A stretch of DNA of 64,000 bases, taken from Cupriavidus pauculus. GTDB taxonomy: Bacteria; Pseudomonadota; Gammaproteobacteria; Burkholderiales; Burkholderiaceae. The translations under genes were made by a program, and so were the position numbers. The stretch is taken from contig NZ_PJRP01000002.1 of assembly GCF_002858765.1 (NCBI RefSeq), positions 666,598 through 730,597 on the forward strand, given 5' to 3'. This document shows positions 44,158-54,550 of the stretch, piece after piece; positions within the stretch are counted from its first letter, which is position 1, and every line of letters begins with the position of its first letter. The notes beneath the pieces were generated by a model. That model made no database searches and was not told the origin of the DNA. It saw nothing but the letters and a program-made list of their open reading frames with translations.

Positions 44158-44292
44158 GTCGGTGGCTTGCTGGAAATCAGTCACTTGCCAGGGGCGCGAG
44201 GGTCAAGCATACCGTTCTTTGCGGAAAATCAGATCGGACGGCAGCGAAATCGGTATCCTTGCCGCTTATCTCAAAGAAAAGTTTTCAGATCC

Positions 44293-44766
44293 ATGTCTGC
44301 AGCACAGAACCCCTACGACGGTCTTTCCTCGGAAGGCTTGCCAGACGAACTCCGGCTGGGCGAGCCCGTCACCGACGCCACGCACGCGGAATTCCTGCAA
44401 CTGCTCGATGCCGTGGCCAAATCGGACGATGGCGGCTTCCTGGCCGCGTACGACGAGTGGATCGCGCATACGCGCCACCATTTCGAGCAGGAAGAACAGT
44501 GGATGGAGGCCATGCAGTTTGGGCCGCGCTTCTGCCATACGAACGAGCACAAGGGCGTGCTGCAGGTGGTGCAGGCCGTGCGCGACAAGATCGCGCAGGA
44601 AGTGGAAGATCCGGAAGGCCCCGGCAAGGGCGGCCTGTCGCTGGGCCGCCGCCTGGTGGATGAGCTGTCAGGCTGGTTCGACAATCACGTGAAGTCGATG
44701 GACGCGATGATGGTCGAACATATGAAGGCCAACAATTTTTCGCTGATCGAAGCGCCGGCTGCCTGA
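44293..44766 (+). CDS. Bacteriohemerythrin-like protein
   Basis: A 157-residue single-domain hemerythrin. Metal ligands fit the di-iron pattern: DATHAEF, THHFEQEE-type HTRHHFEQEEQWM, CHTNEHKGVL and WFDNHVKSMDAMM. Such proteins bind O2 and may act in oxygen sensing or storage; which is unknown. ATG at 44293 gives MSAAQNPYDGL; the long upstream open frame is antisense to the kinase gene. A 34-bp hairpin lies just after the stop. Confidence 0.85.
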   Translation: MSAAQNPYDGLSSEGLPDELRLGEPVTDATHAEFLQLLDAVAKSDDGGFLAAYDEWIAHTRHHFEQEEQWMEAMQFGPRFCHTNEHKGVLQVVQAVRDKIAQEVEDPEGPGKGGLSLGRRLVDELSGWFDNHVKSMDAMMVEHMKANNFSLIEAPAA

Positions 44767-44774
44767 AGCCGTTC

Positions 44775-44808
44775 TGCATCGGAGAGGGACTACGCCCTCT
44801 CCGATGCA
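44775..44808. repeat. Perfect 14-bp stem hairpin between convergent genes
   Basis: TGCATCGGAGAGGG, a 6-nt loop (ACTACG) and CCCTCTCCGATGCA form a perfect 14-bp stem between the hemerythrin and thioredoxin gene stops. No T tract follows on either strand. It can act on both transcripts and shares the GAGAGGG core with 30215-30276 and 47615-47643. Confidence 0.7.
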
Positions 44809-44818
44809 CGATGTCCCG

Positions 44819-45658
44819 TCAGTTCAGCGCCGTGCTCAGCTGTCGGCGCCATTTCGACACCACTTCTGGCGAATCGGCCATCAAGTCGAACACCGACAGC
44901 ATCGTCTTGCGGCCGATGTCGTCTTCAAAGCCACGGTCGCGGCGCACGATTTCCATTAGTTGCGCCAACGCGGGTTCGTACTCGCGGCGCGCGATCAGCA
45001 CCTTCGCCAGATCCAGGCGCGCGGCCACGTTGGCCGGGTTGGCCTCGACCTGCGCCTTCAGATCGGCGCCTTCGGGCAGGTCATCGAGTCCTTTCATTGC
45101 ATCCAGCCGGGTCCGCAGCGCGGCGTAGCCGTCTTCCTGCGGCGCGCGTGGCGTCAGGCGGCCAAACTCCGCTTCGGCAGCGTCGATGGCATCGTCGTCA
45201 AGCAGGAAGCTGATATACGCCAGGCGATTCGGATCGTTCTCGGGGTCTTGCGCGAGCGCGGCCTGCCATGCGGCCTTGGCGCCTTCACGGTCACCGGCCG
45301 CGGCCAGCGCCTGGGCATCCGGCTGCGCGGCCTCGCCGTCGCCGGGGGCCAGCGTGTCGATGAACTCGCGCAATTGCGATTCAGGCAGCACGCCCACGAA
45401 CTGGTTGACCGCCTCGCCGCCGGCAAACGCCACGACGTGGGGAATGCTGCGTACGCCAAAGTGCCCGGCAAGTTGCTGGTTCTCGTCGACATTGACCTTG
45501 ACGAGCTTCCACGTGCCGCCGGCTTCGGCTTCCAGCTTTTCGAGCATCGGCCCGAGTGTGCGGCATGGTCCACACCAGGGCGCCCAGAAATCCACCAGCA
45601 CGGGGACTGGGCTGTTGATGACTTCAGCTTCAAAGTTCTGCAGGGTGACGTCGCTCAT
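44819..45658 (-). CDS. Thioredoxin-TPR protein (CnoX/YbbN-like)
   Basis: A 279-residue protein with an N-terminal thioredoxin domain (WCGPC, Cys29/Cys32, in LVDFWAPWCGPCRTLGPML) and a C-terminal TPR region of about 150 residues (DREGAKAAWQAALAQDPENDPNRLA, NVAARLDLAKVLIARREYEPALAQL). This is the YbbN/CnoX layout, a redox holdase chaperone that hands clients to GroEL/DnaK in E. coli. Unlike E. coli YbbN, which lacks a complete CxxC, the motif here is canonical, so disulfide activity is likely. ATG at 45658 has AAGGTG 6 nt upstream. Confidence 0.9.
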   Translation of the reverse strand: MSDVTLQNFEAEVINSPVPVLVDFWAPWCGPCRTLGPMLEKLEAEAGGTWKLVKVNVDENQQLAGHFGVRSIPHVVAFAGGEAVNQFVGVLPESQLREFIDTLAPGDGEAAQPDAQALAAAGDREGAKAAWQAALAQDPENDPNRLAYISFLLDDDAIDAAEAEFGRLTPRAPQEDGYAALRTRLDAMKGLDDLPEGADLKAQVEANPANVAARLDLAKVLIARREYEPALAQLMEIVRRDRGFEDDIGRKTMLSVFDLMADSPEVVSKWRRQLSTALN

Positions 45659-45780
45659 GTTCTGCACCTTGGAATCGGGTTGGCCAGCGCTGCGGCCGGA
45701 TTTACCTATTGTGAGGACGAAGCCCCAAATTGCAACCGGCCCCGGCCCGGGGTAGCTGCGATGGGTAGGAAAACCTCCTG

Positions 45781-45810
45781 TTGAAAATAGAACGGTCGTT
45801 CAGTTATATT
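45781..45810 (+). promoter_or_regulatory. Promoter of the acyl-CoA ligase gene with embedded TetR-like operator
   Basis: TTGAAA (45781-45786), an 18-bp spacer and TATATT (45805-45810) form a sigma70 promoter. Between the boxes lies GAACGGTCGTTC (45790-45801), an inverted repeat of GAACG with 2-bp spacer, the form of TetR/AcrR-family operators of fatty-acid genes. Binding there would block RNA polymerase. No TetR gene is adjacent. Confidence 0.65.
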
Positions 45811-45893
45811 GCTTGACCACTACGCGGGGCCCACCTCGCGAGACACGCGCTTTCCAGAAACTGGTCCCTTGAAGACCATCCGCAGGAGACACC

Positions 45894-47603
45894 ATGACCA
45901 CCAAGCCCGCCCGTCCGCATTTTCAGTTCTGGCCCAAGCGAGTGCCGACCGAAATCGTGCTGCCGGAAACTTCGCTCTGGTACAACCTCGAAGTGTCGGC
46001 ACGCCGCTATGCGGACAAGGCCGCCATCCGTTACTTCGGCAATGCCATCACGTTCCGCGCGCTGGAAGCGCAGGCCACGGCGATGGCCGGCTGGCTGCAG
46101 CAGAAGGCGGGGGTGAAGAAAGGCGACCGCGTGTTGCTGTACATGCAGAACTGCCCGCAGTTCATCGTCAGCTATTACGCGATCCTGCGTGCGGACGCCG
46201 TGGTGGTGCCGGTCAATCCGATGAACCGCGCGGAGGAATTCAAGCACTACATCACCGATGCCGGCGCGCGCGTGGCCATCTGCACGGTAGACCTGGCTGC
46301 CGGCGCGATGCAGGCCGACAGCGAACTGGCCGCCGAACAGCGCCTGCAGCATCTGCTGGTGACGCAGTACACCGACGCGCTGCCGCCTTCGCACGAATTC
46401 CCCGAGGATGCGCCGCCCGCCTGGCTGACCGTGCAGCATCCGCTGCCGGGCAACGCCACGCCGTGGGCCGAGGCGCTGGGCGCCGGCCTGCAGCCGGGGC
46501 CGCATACCGCAGGCCCCGACGACATGGCCGTGATGCCGTACACGTCGGGCACCACGGGCTTCCCGAAGGGCTGCATCCACACCCATCGCTCGGTGATGCA
46601 CAACGTCATCGGCGGGGCGACGTGGTCGGGCAGCGGCGCGGAATCGGTGATCCTGTCGGTGCTGCCGCTGTTCCACGTGACCGGCATGCAGTACGGCATG
46701 AACGGCCCGATCTACACCGGCGCCACTGTGGTGATGCTGCCGCGCTGGGATCGCGAAGTGGCCGGGCGCCTGATCTCGCGCTACCAGGTCACGCACTGGA
46801 CCAACATCCCGACCATGGTGATCGACTTCCTGGGCAGCCCGAACCTGGCCACCTTCGACGTCAGCAGCCTGCGCTACATCGGTGGCGGCGGCGCGGCCAT
46901 GCCGCAAGCGGTGGCCGAGCGCCTGAAGACGCAGTTCGGCCTGAGCTACCTGGAAGGCTACGGCCTGTCCGAAACGATGGCGCCGACGCACAGCAACCCG
47001 TCCGAGCGTGCCAAGCTGCAGTGCCTGGGCGTGCCGACGTTCAATACCGACGCGCGCGTGGTGGATCCGGTCACGCTGCAGGAACTGCCGCCCAACGAGG
47101 TGGGCGAGATCATCGTGCGCGGCCCGCAGGTGTTCAAGGGCTATTGGGGCAAGGAGGATGCCACGCGCGACGCGTTCATCGAGTTCGAGGGCCAGACCTA
47201 CTTCCGCACCGGTGACCTGGGTCGCATGGACGAAGAGGGCTACTACTTCATTACCGACCGTCTCAAGCGCATGATCAACGCGTCGGGCTTCAAGGTCTGG
47301 CCGGCCGAAGTGGAAAACCTGCTGTACAAGCACCCGGCCGTGCAGGAGGCGTGCATCATCGGCACGCGCGACCAGTATCGCGGCGAGACGGTGAAGGCGG
47401 TGGTGGTGCTGCGTGCCGACGCCAAGGGCAAGACCCGGCCCGAGGACATCATCGAATGGGCCAAGGAAAACATGGCGGCCTACAAGTACCCGCGTGTGGT
47501 CGAGTTCGTTGACGCGCTGCCGAAGTCGGGGACGGGCAAGGTGATGTGGCGCCAGTTGCAGGAATCGGAAAACGCGCGTCAGACGCCTGCCGCCACGGCC
47601 TGA
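45894..47603 (+). CDS. Long-chain fatty-acid-CoA ligase (AMP-binding)
   Basis: A 569-residue ANL-superfamily enzyme activating a carboxylic acid with ATP and CoA. The phosphate-binding loop YTSGTTGFPKG, GYGLSETMAPTHSN, FRTGDLGRMDEEGYYFITDRLKRMI and the terminal Lys in PKSGTGKVMWRQL are intact. Medium/long-chain fatty acid is the likely substrate, inferred from similarity of the overall pattern. It is monocistronic behind a promoter with a TetR-like operator. A GAGAGGG palindrome follows the stop. Confidence 0.92.
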   Translation: MTTKPARPHFQFWPKRVPTEIVLPETSLWYNLEVSARRYADKAAIRYFGNAITFRALEAQATAMAGWLQQKAGVKKGDRVLLYMQNCPQFIVSYYAILRADAVVVPVNPMNRAEEFKHYITDAGARVAICTVDLAAGAMQADSELAAEQRLQHLLVTQYTDALPPSHEFPEDAPPAWLTVQHPLPGNATPWAEALGAGLQPGPHTAGPDDMAVMPYTSGTTGFPKGCIHTHRSVMHNVIGGATWSGSGAESVILSVLPLFHVTGMQYGMNGPIYTGATVVMLPRWDREVAGRLISRYQVTHWTNIPTMVIDFLGSPNLATFDVSSLRYIGGGGAAMPQAVAERLKTQFGLSYLEGYGLSETMAPTHSNPSERAKLQCLGVPTFNTDARVVDPVTLQELPPNEVGEIIVRGPQVFKGYWGKEDATRDAFIEFEGQTYFRTGDLGRMDEEGYYFITDRLKRMINASGFKVWPAEVENLLYKHPAVQEACIIGTRDQYRGETVKAVVVLRADAKGKTRPEDIIEWAKENMAAYKYPRVVEFVDALPKSGTGKVMWRQLQESENARQTPAATA

Positions 47604-47614
47604 CCGGAGTCTTT

Positions 47615-47643
47615 TCCCCTCTTTCGCCGGGCGGGAGAGGGGA
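47615..47643. repeat. Inverted repeat TCCCCTCT/AGAGGGGA
   Basis: 8-bp arms around a 13-nt loop between the convergent acyl-CoA ligase and ankyrin genes, without a T tract. It shares the GAGAGGGG core with two other palindromes in this window. Confidence 0.6.
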
Positions 47644-47668
47644 GCAGGTATATCGCGGTGCAACCGCT

Positions 47669-48472
47669 TCAGTGCCCCCGGGCCCGCATCAACATCTTGA
47701 CCATCGTCTTGTAGCCGCGTTCGCGCGCATGGCGCGACGGCGTGATGCCCTCGCGGTCGGCCAGATTGGCGTCGGCGCCGGCATCGAGCAGCAATTGCAC
47801 GATGTCTTCATAACGGGCGCTGCCGTCGCCGAGGATGATGGCTTCCAGCAGTGCCGTCCAGCCCAGCTGGTTGACGCGATCCACCGGCACGCCTGCCTTC
47901 AATAGCAGTTTTACGACTTCGACGTTGCCATGCTGGCAGGCCGCAATCAGGGCCGTGCCGTCATAGCGGTCGGTGCTGCGGGTGTCGGCGCCATGCGACA
48001 GCGACAGCCGCACCACCTCGATCTGGTTGGTGGCTGCCGCCAGCAGGAAGGCGCTGTTGGATTCGCCGTCTTTCTGGTTCACGTCGGCGCCAGCCATGAT
48101 CAGCGCGCGGGCCACATCGCCCCGGCGGTTGTACACGGCCGCCAGCAGCGCCGAGCGGCCGCGTTCGTCGACGGCGTGCAGCGACGCGCCGGCCTGGAGT
48201 AGCCGATTGACGAGATCGAGATCGCCAATGCTGGCAGCCGTGATCAGGTTGCGGTCGAGCGCGGAGATGCCTTCGCCACGCGTTGCCGGATGGGATGGCG
48301 CAGGATGAGACGCCGGTGCCGACGGCGACGATGCGTCGCGCATGCTGCCGAGCGACCGTGCCAGTGTCTGGCCGCCCTGGCCGGCCAGTAGTCCGCCACC
48401 CATCAGCAATCCCATGAGCCCGAGCATTTCGGCGAGCGCCTGGCGGCGGGGGCGGGTCTGGGAGCGCGTCAT
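47669..48472 (-). CDS. Ankyrin-repeat protein with N-terminal signal/anchor
   Basis: A 267-residue protein. The N-terminus has twin arginines (RPRRQALAEMLGLMGLLMGGGLL) before a hydrophobic stretch, a possible Tat signal or membrane anchor. A low-complexity Ser/Pro/Ala linker leads to about five ankyrin repeats (residues 75-265), e.g. DLDLVNRLLQAGASLHAVDERGRSALLAA and NVEVVKLLLKAGVPVDRVNQLGWTALLEA. Periplasmic protein-protein contacts are expected; partner unknown. It lies 21 bp after the ChaC-like gene on the same strand, so they may be co-transcribed. Confidence 0.85.
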   Translation of the reverse strand: MTRSQTRPRRQALAEMLGLMGLLMGGGLLAGQGGQTLARSLGSMRDASSPSAPASHPAPSHPATRGEGISALDRNLITAASIGDLDLVNRLLQAGASLHAVDERGRSALLAAVYNRRGDVARALIMAGADVNQKDGESNSAFLLAAATNQIEVVRLSLSHGADTRSTDRYDGTALIAACQHGNVEVVKLLLKAGVPVDRVNQLGWTALLEAIILGDGSARYEDIVQLLLDAGADANLADREGITPSRHARERGYKTMVKMLMRARGH

Positions 48473-48493
48473 GATGGTCGGCAGTGGCTTCGG

Positions 48494-49291
48494 TCAGACG
48501 GTTTCGTGGGGGTGGACGGTGGCAGCCACGGCGTCCTCGGGGCACGTTGCCGCAGAGGCCGAGGTGCCGACCGGGGTGGCCACCGCGCAGGTGTCGCGGG
48601 CGGCTTCGGTGGCGTCGCTTTCCTGCAACTGGCGCCAGAGGCGACCCAGATAGGGATCGTCCACGCCATGCGTGGCCAGGCCCAGCAGCGTCTGGTGCAG
48701 ATATTCGCGGGCCGGCCCGTACAGGCCGCAAGCGTGGCGCAGGCAGTCCACCACCCGTGCATCGGGCAGCCGGCCGGCGTACCCGGCATGTTCGCGATTC
48801 ATCACGAAAGCGAGCGCCCGCTGTTCGGGGGCATCAGGCGTGGCATCCATTTTCACGCGCAGCCACCGCGGGTGATAGGCGCCGGTCATCATTTCGCGGC
48901 GCCACAGCACCCGGAATTCCTGCTCGACGACGTGGCGCGGGATGCGGAACACCATGCCCGTGCAGCAGCCGCCACGGTCCAGGCCGAGTACCAGCCCGGG
49001 GTTGTCCCAGGTGCCGCGATTGATTTTCGAGTACAGGTAGAAGCCGCGATGATAGCCATGCACGGTGGCCAGGCGGCTTTCGGTATGGACGACCATCGGA
49101 TTCCAGATCAGCGATCCGTAGCCGAAGACCCAGACGTCGCCATCCAGATCGGCCGAGTCGGGGCGGCTGGCCAGCGTGTTGCATAGCGAGCGCTCCACAT
49201 CGGCCTCGGGCAACAGCGAAGACGCGACCGGCGTGCTGCACAGCGACGTGCGCAGCCTGTTTGCTTCGAGGTCCTGTCTTGTAATGGCCAT
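48494..49291 (-). CDS. ChaC-like gamma-glutamylcyclotransferase
   Basis: A 265-residue protein predicted to release 5-oxoproline from glutathione or gamma-glutamyl compounds. The ChaC signature VWVFGYGSLIWNPMV lies near residue 56, with LGLDRGGCCTGMVFRI and a catalytic-Glu region near HVVEQEFRVLWRREMMTGAYHPRWL. The last 30 residues are an Ala/Thr-rich tail. ATG at 49291 gives MAITRQDLEANRLR. It may share a transcript with the ankyrin gene downstream. A gamma-glutamyltransferase also occurs in this window (59.4-61.0 kb), but far away. Confidence 0.87.
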   Translation of the reverse strand: MAITRQDLEANRLRTSLCSTPVASSLLPEADVERSLCNTLASRPDSADLDGDVWVFGYGSLIWNPMVVHTESRLATVHGYHRGFYLYSKINRGTWDNPGLVLGLDRGGCCTGMVFRIPRHVVEQEFRVLWRREMMTGAYHPRWLRVKMDATPDAPEQRALAFVMNREHAGYAGRLPDARVVDCLRHACGLYGPAREYLHQTLLGLATHGVDDPYLGRLWRQLQESDATEAARDTCAVATPVGTSASAATCPEDAVAATVHPHETV

Positions 49292-49490
49292 GGCTGAAAG
49301 AATAATCCAAAGCGCATTGACGCGTCGCAAGCAAACCACACATCGGAGCGAAGGTGTGTGTAGCAGGCAACGGTCGCCGGGGTGGGTCGGGCCCGATCGA
49401 TTGGCCGGATCGGGTGCCAAGTCACTACAATAGGGGCCCTAACGCAAGCAACTGTCGTTCAACACTCGGCGAATTTCGGAGAAACCGCAC

Positions 49491-49811
49491 ATGGCGCACA
49501 CCCTGACCGTGGTATTTGGCAGCGGCAAGGAATTTGAATTCACGGTGGGCGATAGCGAGCTCGCTGCGGTCACCGAGGACGCCGCCTGGCGCTGGTTCGA
49601 CCGCGAGTATGCCGAGCTGGACTGCCAGGCATCGAGCCCCGTGGGCAAGGTGCTTGTGATCGACAAGATCCTTAACGTTGCGAAGTTCTCCGGCGAGAAC
49701 CGTTTTGCCGGCAACGCGGATTGGGCGCAGGATTTCGCCCGCCATGCCGGACGCCTGCTGGACCGCGACAAGGTTCGTATCGACGTGGGCAACGCGGCCA
49801 TCGGCTTCTGA
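49491..49811 (+). CDS. Conserved hypothetical protein, 106 residues
   Basis: No family was recognised. A small, soluble, acidic protein: MAHTLTVVFGSGKEFEF, a central WRWFDREYAELDC helix, one Cys, and a C-terminal NADWAQDFARHAGRLLDRDK helix ending in VRIDVGNAAIGF. Codon use fits the host and a downstream terminator supports expression. TACAAT at 49426-49431 may be its -10 box. It is divergent from the ChaC-like gene. Confidence 0.75.
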   Translation: MAHTLTVVFGSGKEFEFTVGDSELAAVTEDAAWRWFDREYAELDCQASSPVGKVLVIDKILNVAKFSGENRFAGNADWAQDFARHAGRLLDRDKVRIDVGNAAIGF

Positions 49812-49831
49812 CCGATTCTGGCACCGGACAA

Positions 49832-49862
49832 ACAAAAACGGACGCCTTGGCGTCCGTTTTTT
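49832..49862. terminator. Bidirectional intrinsic terminator
   Basis: ACGGACGCC and GGCGTCCGT form a stem (7 bp or more with a CCTTGG loop), with six T's on the plus side (49857-49862) and A-rich sequence on the other. It ends the 106-residue gene on the plus strand and probably the FKBP gene on the minus strand. Confidence 0.88.
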
Positions 49863-49878
49863 GCTGTGTGCGCCGGAA

Positions 49879-50226
49879 TTAGACCGACAGCAGTTCCACT
49901 TCAAACAGCAGCGTGGCATTCGGCGGGATCACGCCGCCGGCGCCGCGTGCGCCGTAGCCGAGATCGGCCGGGATCACCAGGCGACGCGTGCCGCCCACTT
50001 TCATGCCTTGCACGCCTTCGTCCCAGCCACGGATCACGTGGCCGGCGCCCAGCGGGAAGACGAACGGGTCGTTACGGTCCTTGCTCGAATCGAACTTGCG
50101 GCCGGGCGTGCCGTTTTCGTAGAGCCAGCCGGTGTAATGCACGGTCACGTGCTTGCCAGCCGTGGCTTCGTCGCCCGAGCCGACGACCGTGTCTTCGTAT
50201 TGCAGGCCGGAGGGATTGGTATGCAT
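49879..50226 (-). CDS. FKBP-type peptidyl-prolyl cis-trans isomerase
   Basis: A 115-residue stand-alone FKBP domain without a signal peptide, hence cytoplasmic. The pattern is complete: [81 protein letters not shown]. It catalyses proline isomerisation. It is followed by a bidirectional terminator. Confidence 0.95.
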   Translation of the reverse strand: MHTNPSGLQYEDTVVGSGDEATAGKHVTVHYTGWLYENGTPGRKFDSSKDRNDPFVFPLGAGHVIRGWDEGVQGMKVGGTRRLVIPADLGYGARGAGGVIPPNATLLFEVELLSV

Positions 50227-50278
50227 CGCGGTCTTCCTTTTTCTGTGTGGCGGTAAGTATGTCCGGCGGCCGCTTTGA

Positions 50279-50827
50279 CTAGCCGTCGGCGCGCTGGAGC
50301 ACGTCGCGTGTCAGCTGCACGTTGTGATCGTCGTCGCTGACCCAGATGTCGCCGTCCTGGATGGTCACGGACAGGCGCATGGCGCGCTGGGCCATCTGCG
50401 CCAGCGCGTCCACGGCTTCGGACGGCACATTGTAGACGGTCACGTTACGCAGCTTGCTGGCCTTGCCGGCCATGCCTTTCCACCATTCGCGCGCGCTGGC
50501 GCTCTGATAGGTATAGACCGTGACGTGATCGGCACGCGCAGCGGCGCGCTTCAGGCGGGTTTCGTCGGGCTGGCCCAGGTCGATCCAGTGGATGATGTCG
50601 CCCGTCAGGGACTTGTCCCAGAGGTCAGGCTCATCGGGTTCGTCCAGGCCACGCGTGAACGCCATGGTTTCGGTGGCCTCGCAGGCGAAGGCCAGCAGGC
50701 GGACCATCATGCGGGCATCGTTCTCGGACGGATGCTGCGCGATGGTGAGCGTATGACTGCCGTAATACGGCCGGTCCATGTCCGAGACGGACAGGTCGGC
50801 CTTGAAGATCGTGGATTTGAGCGCCAT
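50279..50827 (-). CDS. YaeQ family protein
   Basis: A 182-residue YaeQ protein with a PD-(D/E)XK-nuclease-like fold known from family structures. The conserved start [51 protein letters not shown] and [15 protein letters not shown] are present. Cellular function is unsettled; E. coli YaeQ complements RfaH loss in some assays. ATG at 50827 is the canonical start. Confidence 0.93.
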   Translation of the reverse strand: MALKSTIFKADLSVSDMDRPYYGSHTLTIAQHPSENDARMMVRLLAFACEATETMAFTRGLDEPDEPDLWDKSLTGDIIHWIDLGQPDETRLKRAAARADHVTVYTYQSASAREWWKGMAGKASKLRNVTVYNVPSEAVDALAQMAQRAMRLSVTIQDGDIWVSDDDHNVQLTRDVLQRADG

Positions 50828-51001
50828 GGGGTCGGGAATGCGGCGCGTGCGGGCAACGGTGCCTAGCACGCGAAAGGCCGAATCATACGTGATCCGGGCG
50901 GCGGCGCGATGGAAAACCGGCGTGGGTATGTGCGCCGCCCCGTTGAGACTTGTGCGCAGACTGCGGCGGGGGGAGGCGGTACGGCGCGGGAAGGCTAGGG
51001 T

Positions 51002-51310
51002 TCAGGACTTGCGGTATTCGCCAAGCCAGAAGCGCAGCATGGCCGATACCAGCACCAGCGTCAGGAACGCTGCCGCGGCCACCAGGGCCAGGCCACCGTC
51101 GCTGTTGATCTGGCCGTGCACGACCAGGCGTGCCAGCAGGAGGCCGACCATGCCAGCCAGCATGGGCAGCAGCAGGGCGCCCCGGCCGTAGGTCTTGAAG
51201 GCCCACAGCGGAAAGCGGCGGAGAAAATTGGCGGGAATGCTGCACGCCAGGCACGCACCGGCAGCAGCCAGCGACGCCGAAACGACGTCGTTGAGGGAGA
51301 TCAGGCTCAT
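51002..51310 (-). CDS. Small integral membrane protein, unknown function
   Basis: A 102-residue protein, not recognised. Three hydrophobic segments are visible (VVSASLAAAGACLACSIPANF, GALLLPMLAGMVGLLLARLVV and GLALVAAAAFLTLVLVSAMLRFWL), with short basic loops and a C-terminal GEYRKS. It lies alone between yaeQ and the yceI-like gene, with about 140-170 bp on each side holding nothing recognised. Confidence 0.65.
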   Translation of the reverse strand: MSLISLNDVVSASLAAAGACLACSIPANFLRRFPLWAFKTYGRGALLLPMLAGMVGLLLARLVVHGQINSDGGLALVAAAAFLTLVLVSAMLRFWLGEYRKS

Positions 51311-51451
51311 CTTGACTCGCGTAGGGCCGGGTTTGCTTAGGCGAAACGCGGCAGGATGGGAATAGGCAAGGCCCTGATTTTACTGAAGATTTTGTTCGCA
51401 AAGGTGACGCCGGGACGTCATCGTACGTCCGCGTGCCGCTTTTTTGGGGAG

Positions 51452-52075
51452 TTATTGGGCGGGCCCGGCCGGGGACGCCTCGACCGAGATCTGCAATGTG
51501 ACGGTGTCGCCTACCTCGGGTAGAAAACGCGTCATGCCGAAGGCACTTCGTTGAAGAGTGGCGTGAAAATCACCACCGCAGACGTCGCGCTTGATGCCGA
51601 ACAGGACAGTCTGGCCACAGCTGAACCGGTCGGCTTCAAGCCGAAGCGGCTGGGCAACGCCATGTAGCGTGAACGTCCCGTCCACGGCCACCAGCTTGCC
51701 GCCTTCCGTGACAAATTGGTTGGCCTGGAACCGGGCGACGGGGAAGGCTTGGGCGTCGAAGAATTGGGGCGAACGCAGCACACCATCGAGGCTGCGGTTG
51801 CCACTGTCCACCGAATCGGTATCCACGGTGAAGTCGAGAGCGCCCGCACCCGTGGCGGGGTCGTAAGTCACGCGGCCGTCGATCTTGCCGAAGCGGCCGC
51901 GCACGCTGGTGCGGTCAAAGTGGCTGACGCCGAAATAGACGCTGGTGTGCGTGGGATCGACGGTGTAGTTGGTGGGGGTCGCCAAGGCCGATGTACCGGT
52001 CAGGCCGGCGAGCGCGACAAGCGCGGTGAGCGCGGCAAGGGTCGGCAGGGTGGGGGCAGTGCGTCGCGTCGGCAT
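51452..52075 (-). CDS. YceI family periplasmic protein
   Basis: A 207-residue exported lipocalin-like protein. After the signal peptide (cleavage near LATPTN) comes NYTVDPTHTSVYFGVSHFDRTSVRGRF, the YceI start, then GALDFTVDTDSVDSGNRSLDGVLRSPQFFDA and the Cys-containing RFSCGQTVLFGIKRDVCGGDF. Family members bind isoprenoid or fatty-acid ligands. The ATG at 52075 is 10 bp after the MAPEG gene, so the two likely form an operon, a common pairing with small membrane proteins. Confidence 0.9.
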   Translation of the reverse strand: MPTRRTAPTLPTLAALTALVALAGLTGTSALATPTNYTVDPTHTSVYFGVSHFDRTSVRGRFGKIDGRVTYDPATGAGALDFTVDTDSVDSGNRSLDGVLRSPQFFDAQAFPVARFQANQFVTEGGKLVAVDGTFTLHGVAQPLRLEADRFSCGQTVLFGIKRDVCGGDFHATLQRSAFGMTRFLPEVGDTVTLQISVEASPAGPAQ

Positions 52076-52085
52076 GGACGTGGGC

Positions 52086-52475
52086 TCAGTGGACGAAAAC
52101 AGGCAGCAGGAAGATGCCAATCACCGTCAGATAGCCGATCGTCCAGCACAGGGTTCGCAGCGTGGCCCGGTCAGTCAGGTAGCAGATCGTGTAGAGAATG
52201 CGGACCACGATGAACAACATGGCCAGTTCGTTTATGCGTGCCTCGGGGGCCGCGAGATGCGTGGCCGTGAAGACCGCTGCGGCGAAGAACGGAAATGCCT
52301 CGAAATGATTGCGGTGCGCCATGTCGGCGCGGCGGGCGCGACCGCTTTGCCTTTCCAGCCACGCGCGCGGGTCGTGATTGTCGAAAGCGCCCGCCCGATT
52401 GCCGGCCTTGGCGATGGACACAGTCAGCACTGGCAGCAGGCCTGCCAGCAGTACACACCAGAACGCGATCGGCAT
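52086..52475 (-). CDS. MAPEG family inner-membrane protein
   Basis: A 129-residue four-helix membrane protein. The MAPEG signature is visible as NHDPRAWLERQSGRARRADMAHRNHFEAFPFF, followed by INELAMLFIVVRILYTICYL. Members are membrane-associated glutathione/eicosanoid-type proteins; the bacterial function is not known. AAGGAG lies 7 nt before the ATG at 52475. Upstream of yceI in a likely two-gene operon. Confidence 0.9.
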   Translation of the reverse strand: MPIAFWCVLLAGLLPVLTVSIAKAGNRAGAFDNHDPRAWLERQSGRARRADMAHRNHFEAFPFFAAAVFTATHLAAPEARINELAMLFIVVRILYTICYLTDRATLRTLCWTIGYLTVIGIFLLPVFVH

Positions 52476-52568
52476 GAAGACTCCTTGCGTGCTTCGGTGT
52501 GGAGGCGGCATGGACTGCCGCCTCCCTTTCCTTTAACGGCTGCGTTGGGAAAACGGCCCCGAGCAGTG

Positions 52569-52799
52569 TCAGGCGGCGACGACCTTGATGCGAACGCCGT
52601 CAGCGCCGCCAACGGCAATCACCTGGCCGGCGCGGATCTTGGCGGTCTTGCGCGACTCCGTCGCACCGTCCACCGAGACCTCGCCCGCCGCGACCAGCGC
52701 CTTGCCGGCGCCACCGCTGTCGCAAACGCCAGCCACCTTCAGCAGGTCATTCAGGGCGATGAACTCGCCCTCGAGCGGAAACGTAATCGTCTGTGCCAT
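52569..52799 (-). CDS. S4-domain RNA-binding protein (YbcJ-like)
   Basis: A 76-residue single S4 domain: FIALNDLLKVAGVCDSGGAGKALVAAGEVSVDGATESRKTAKIRAG covers the whole RNA-binding alpha-L motif. Probably binds structured RNA or ribosomes. ATG at 52799 (MAQTITFPLEG) lies 2 nt after the glnS stop, so it is translated with glnS. A GTG at 52805 would overlap glnS. Confidence 0.88.
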   Translation of the reverse strand: MAQTITFPLEGEFIALNDLLKVAGVCDSGGAGKALVAAGEVSVDGATESRKTAKIRAGQVIAVGGADGVRIKVVAA

Positions 52800-52801
52800 G
52801 G

Positions 52802-54550
<1,749 letters not shown>

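Noticed and set aside
44819..45658. Novel thioredoxin fusion
   Set aside because: The thioredoxin-TPR layout is the known YbbN/CnoX family.
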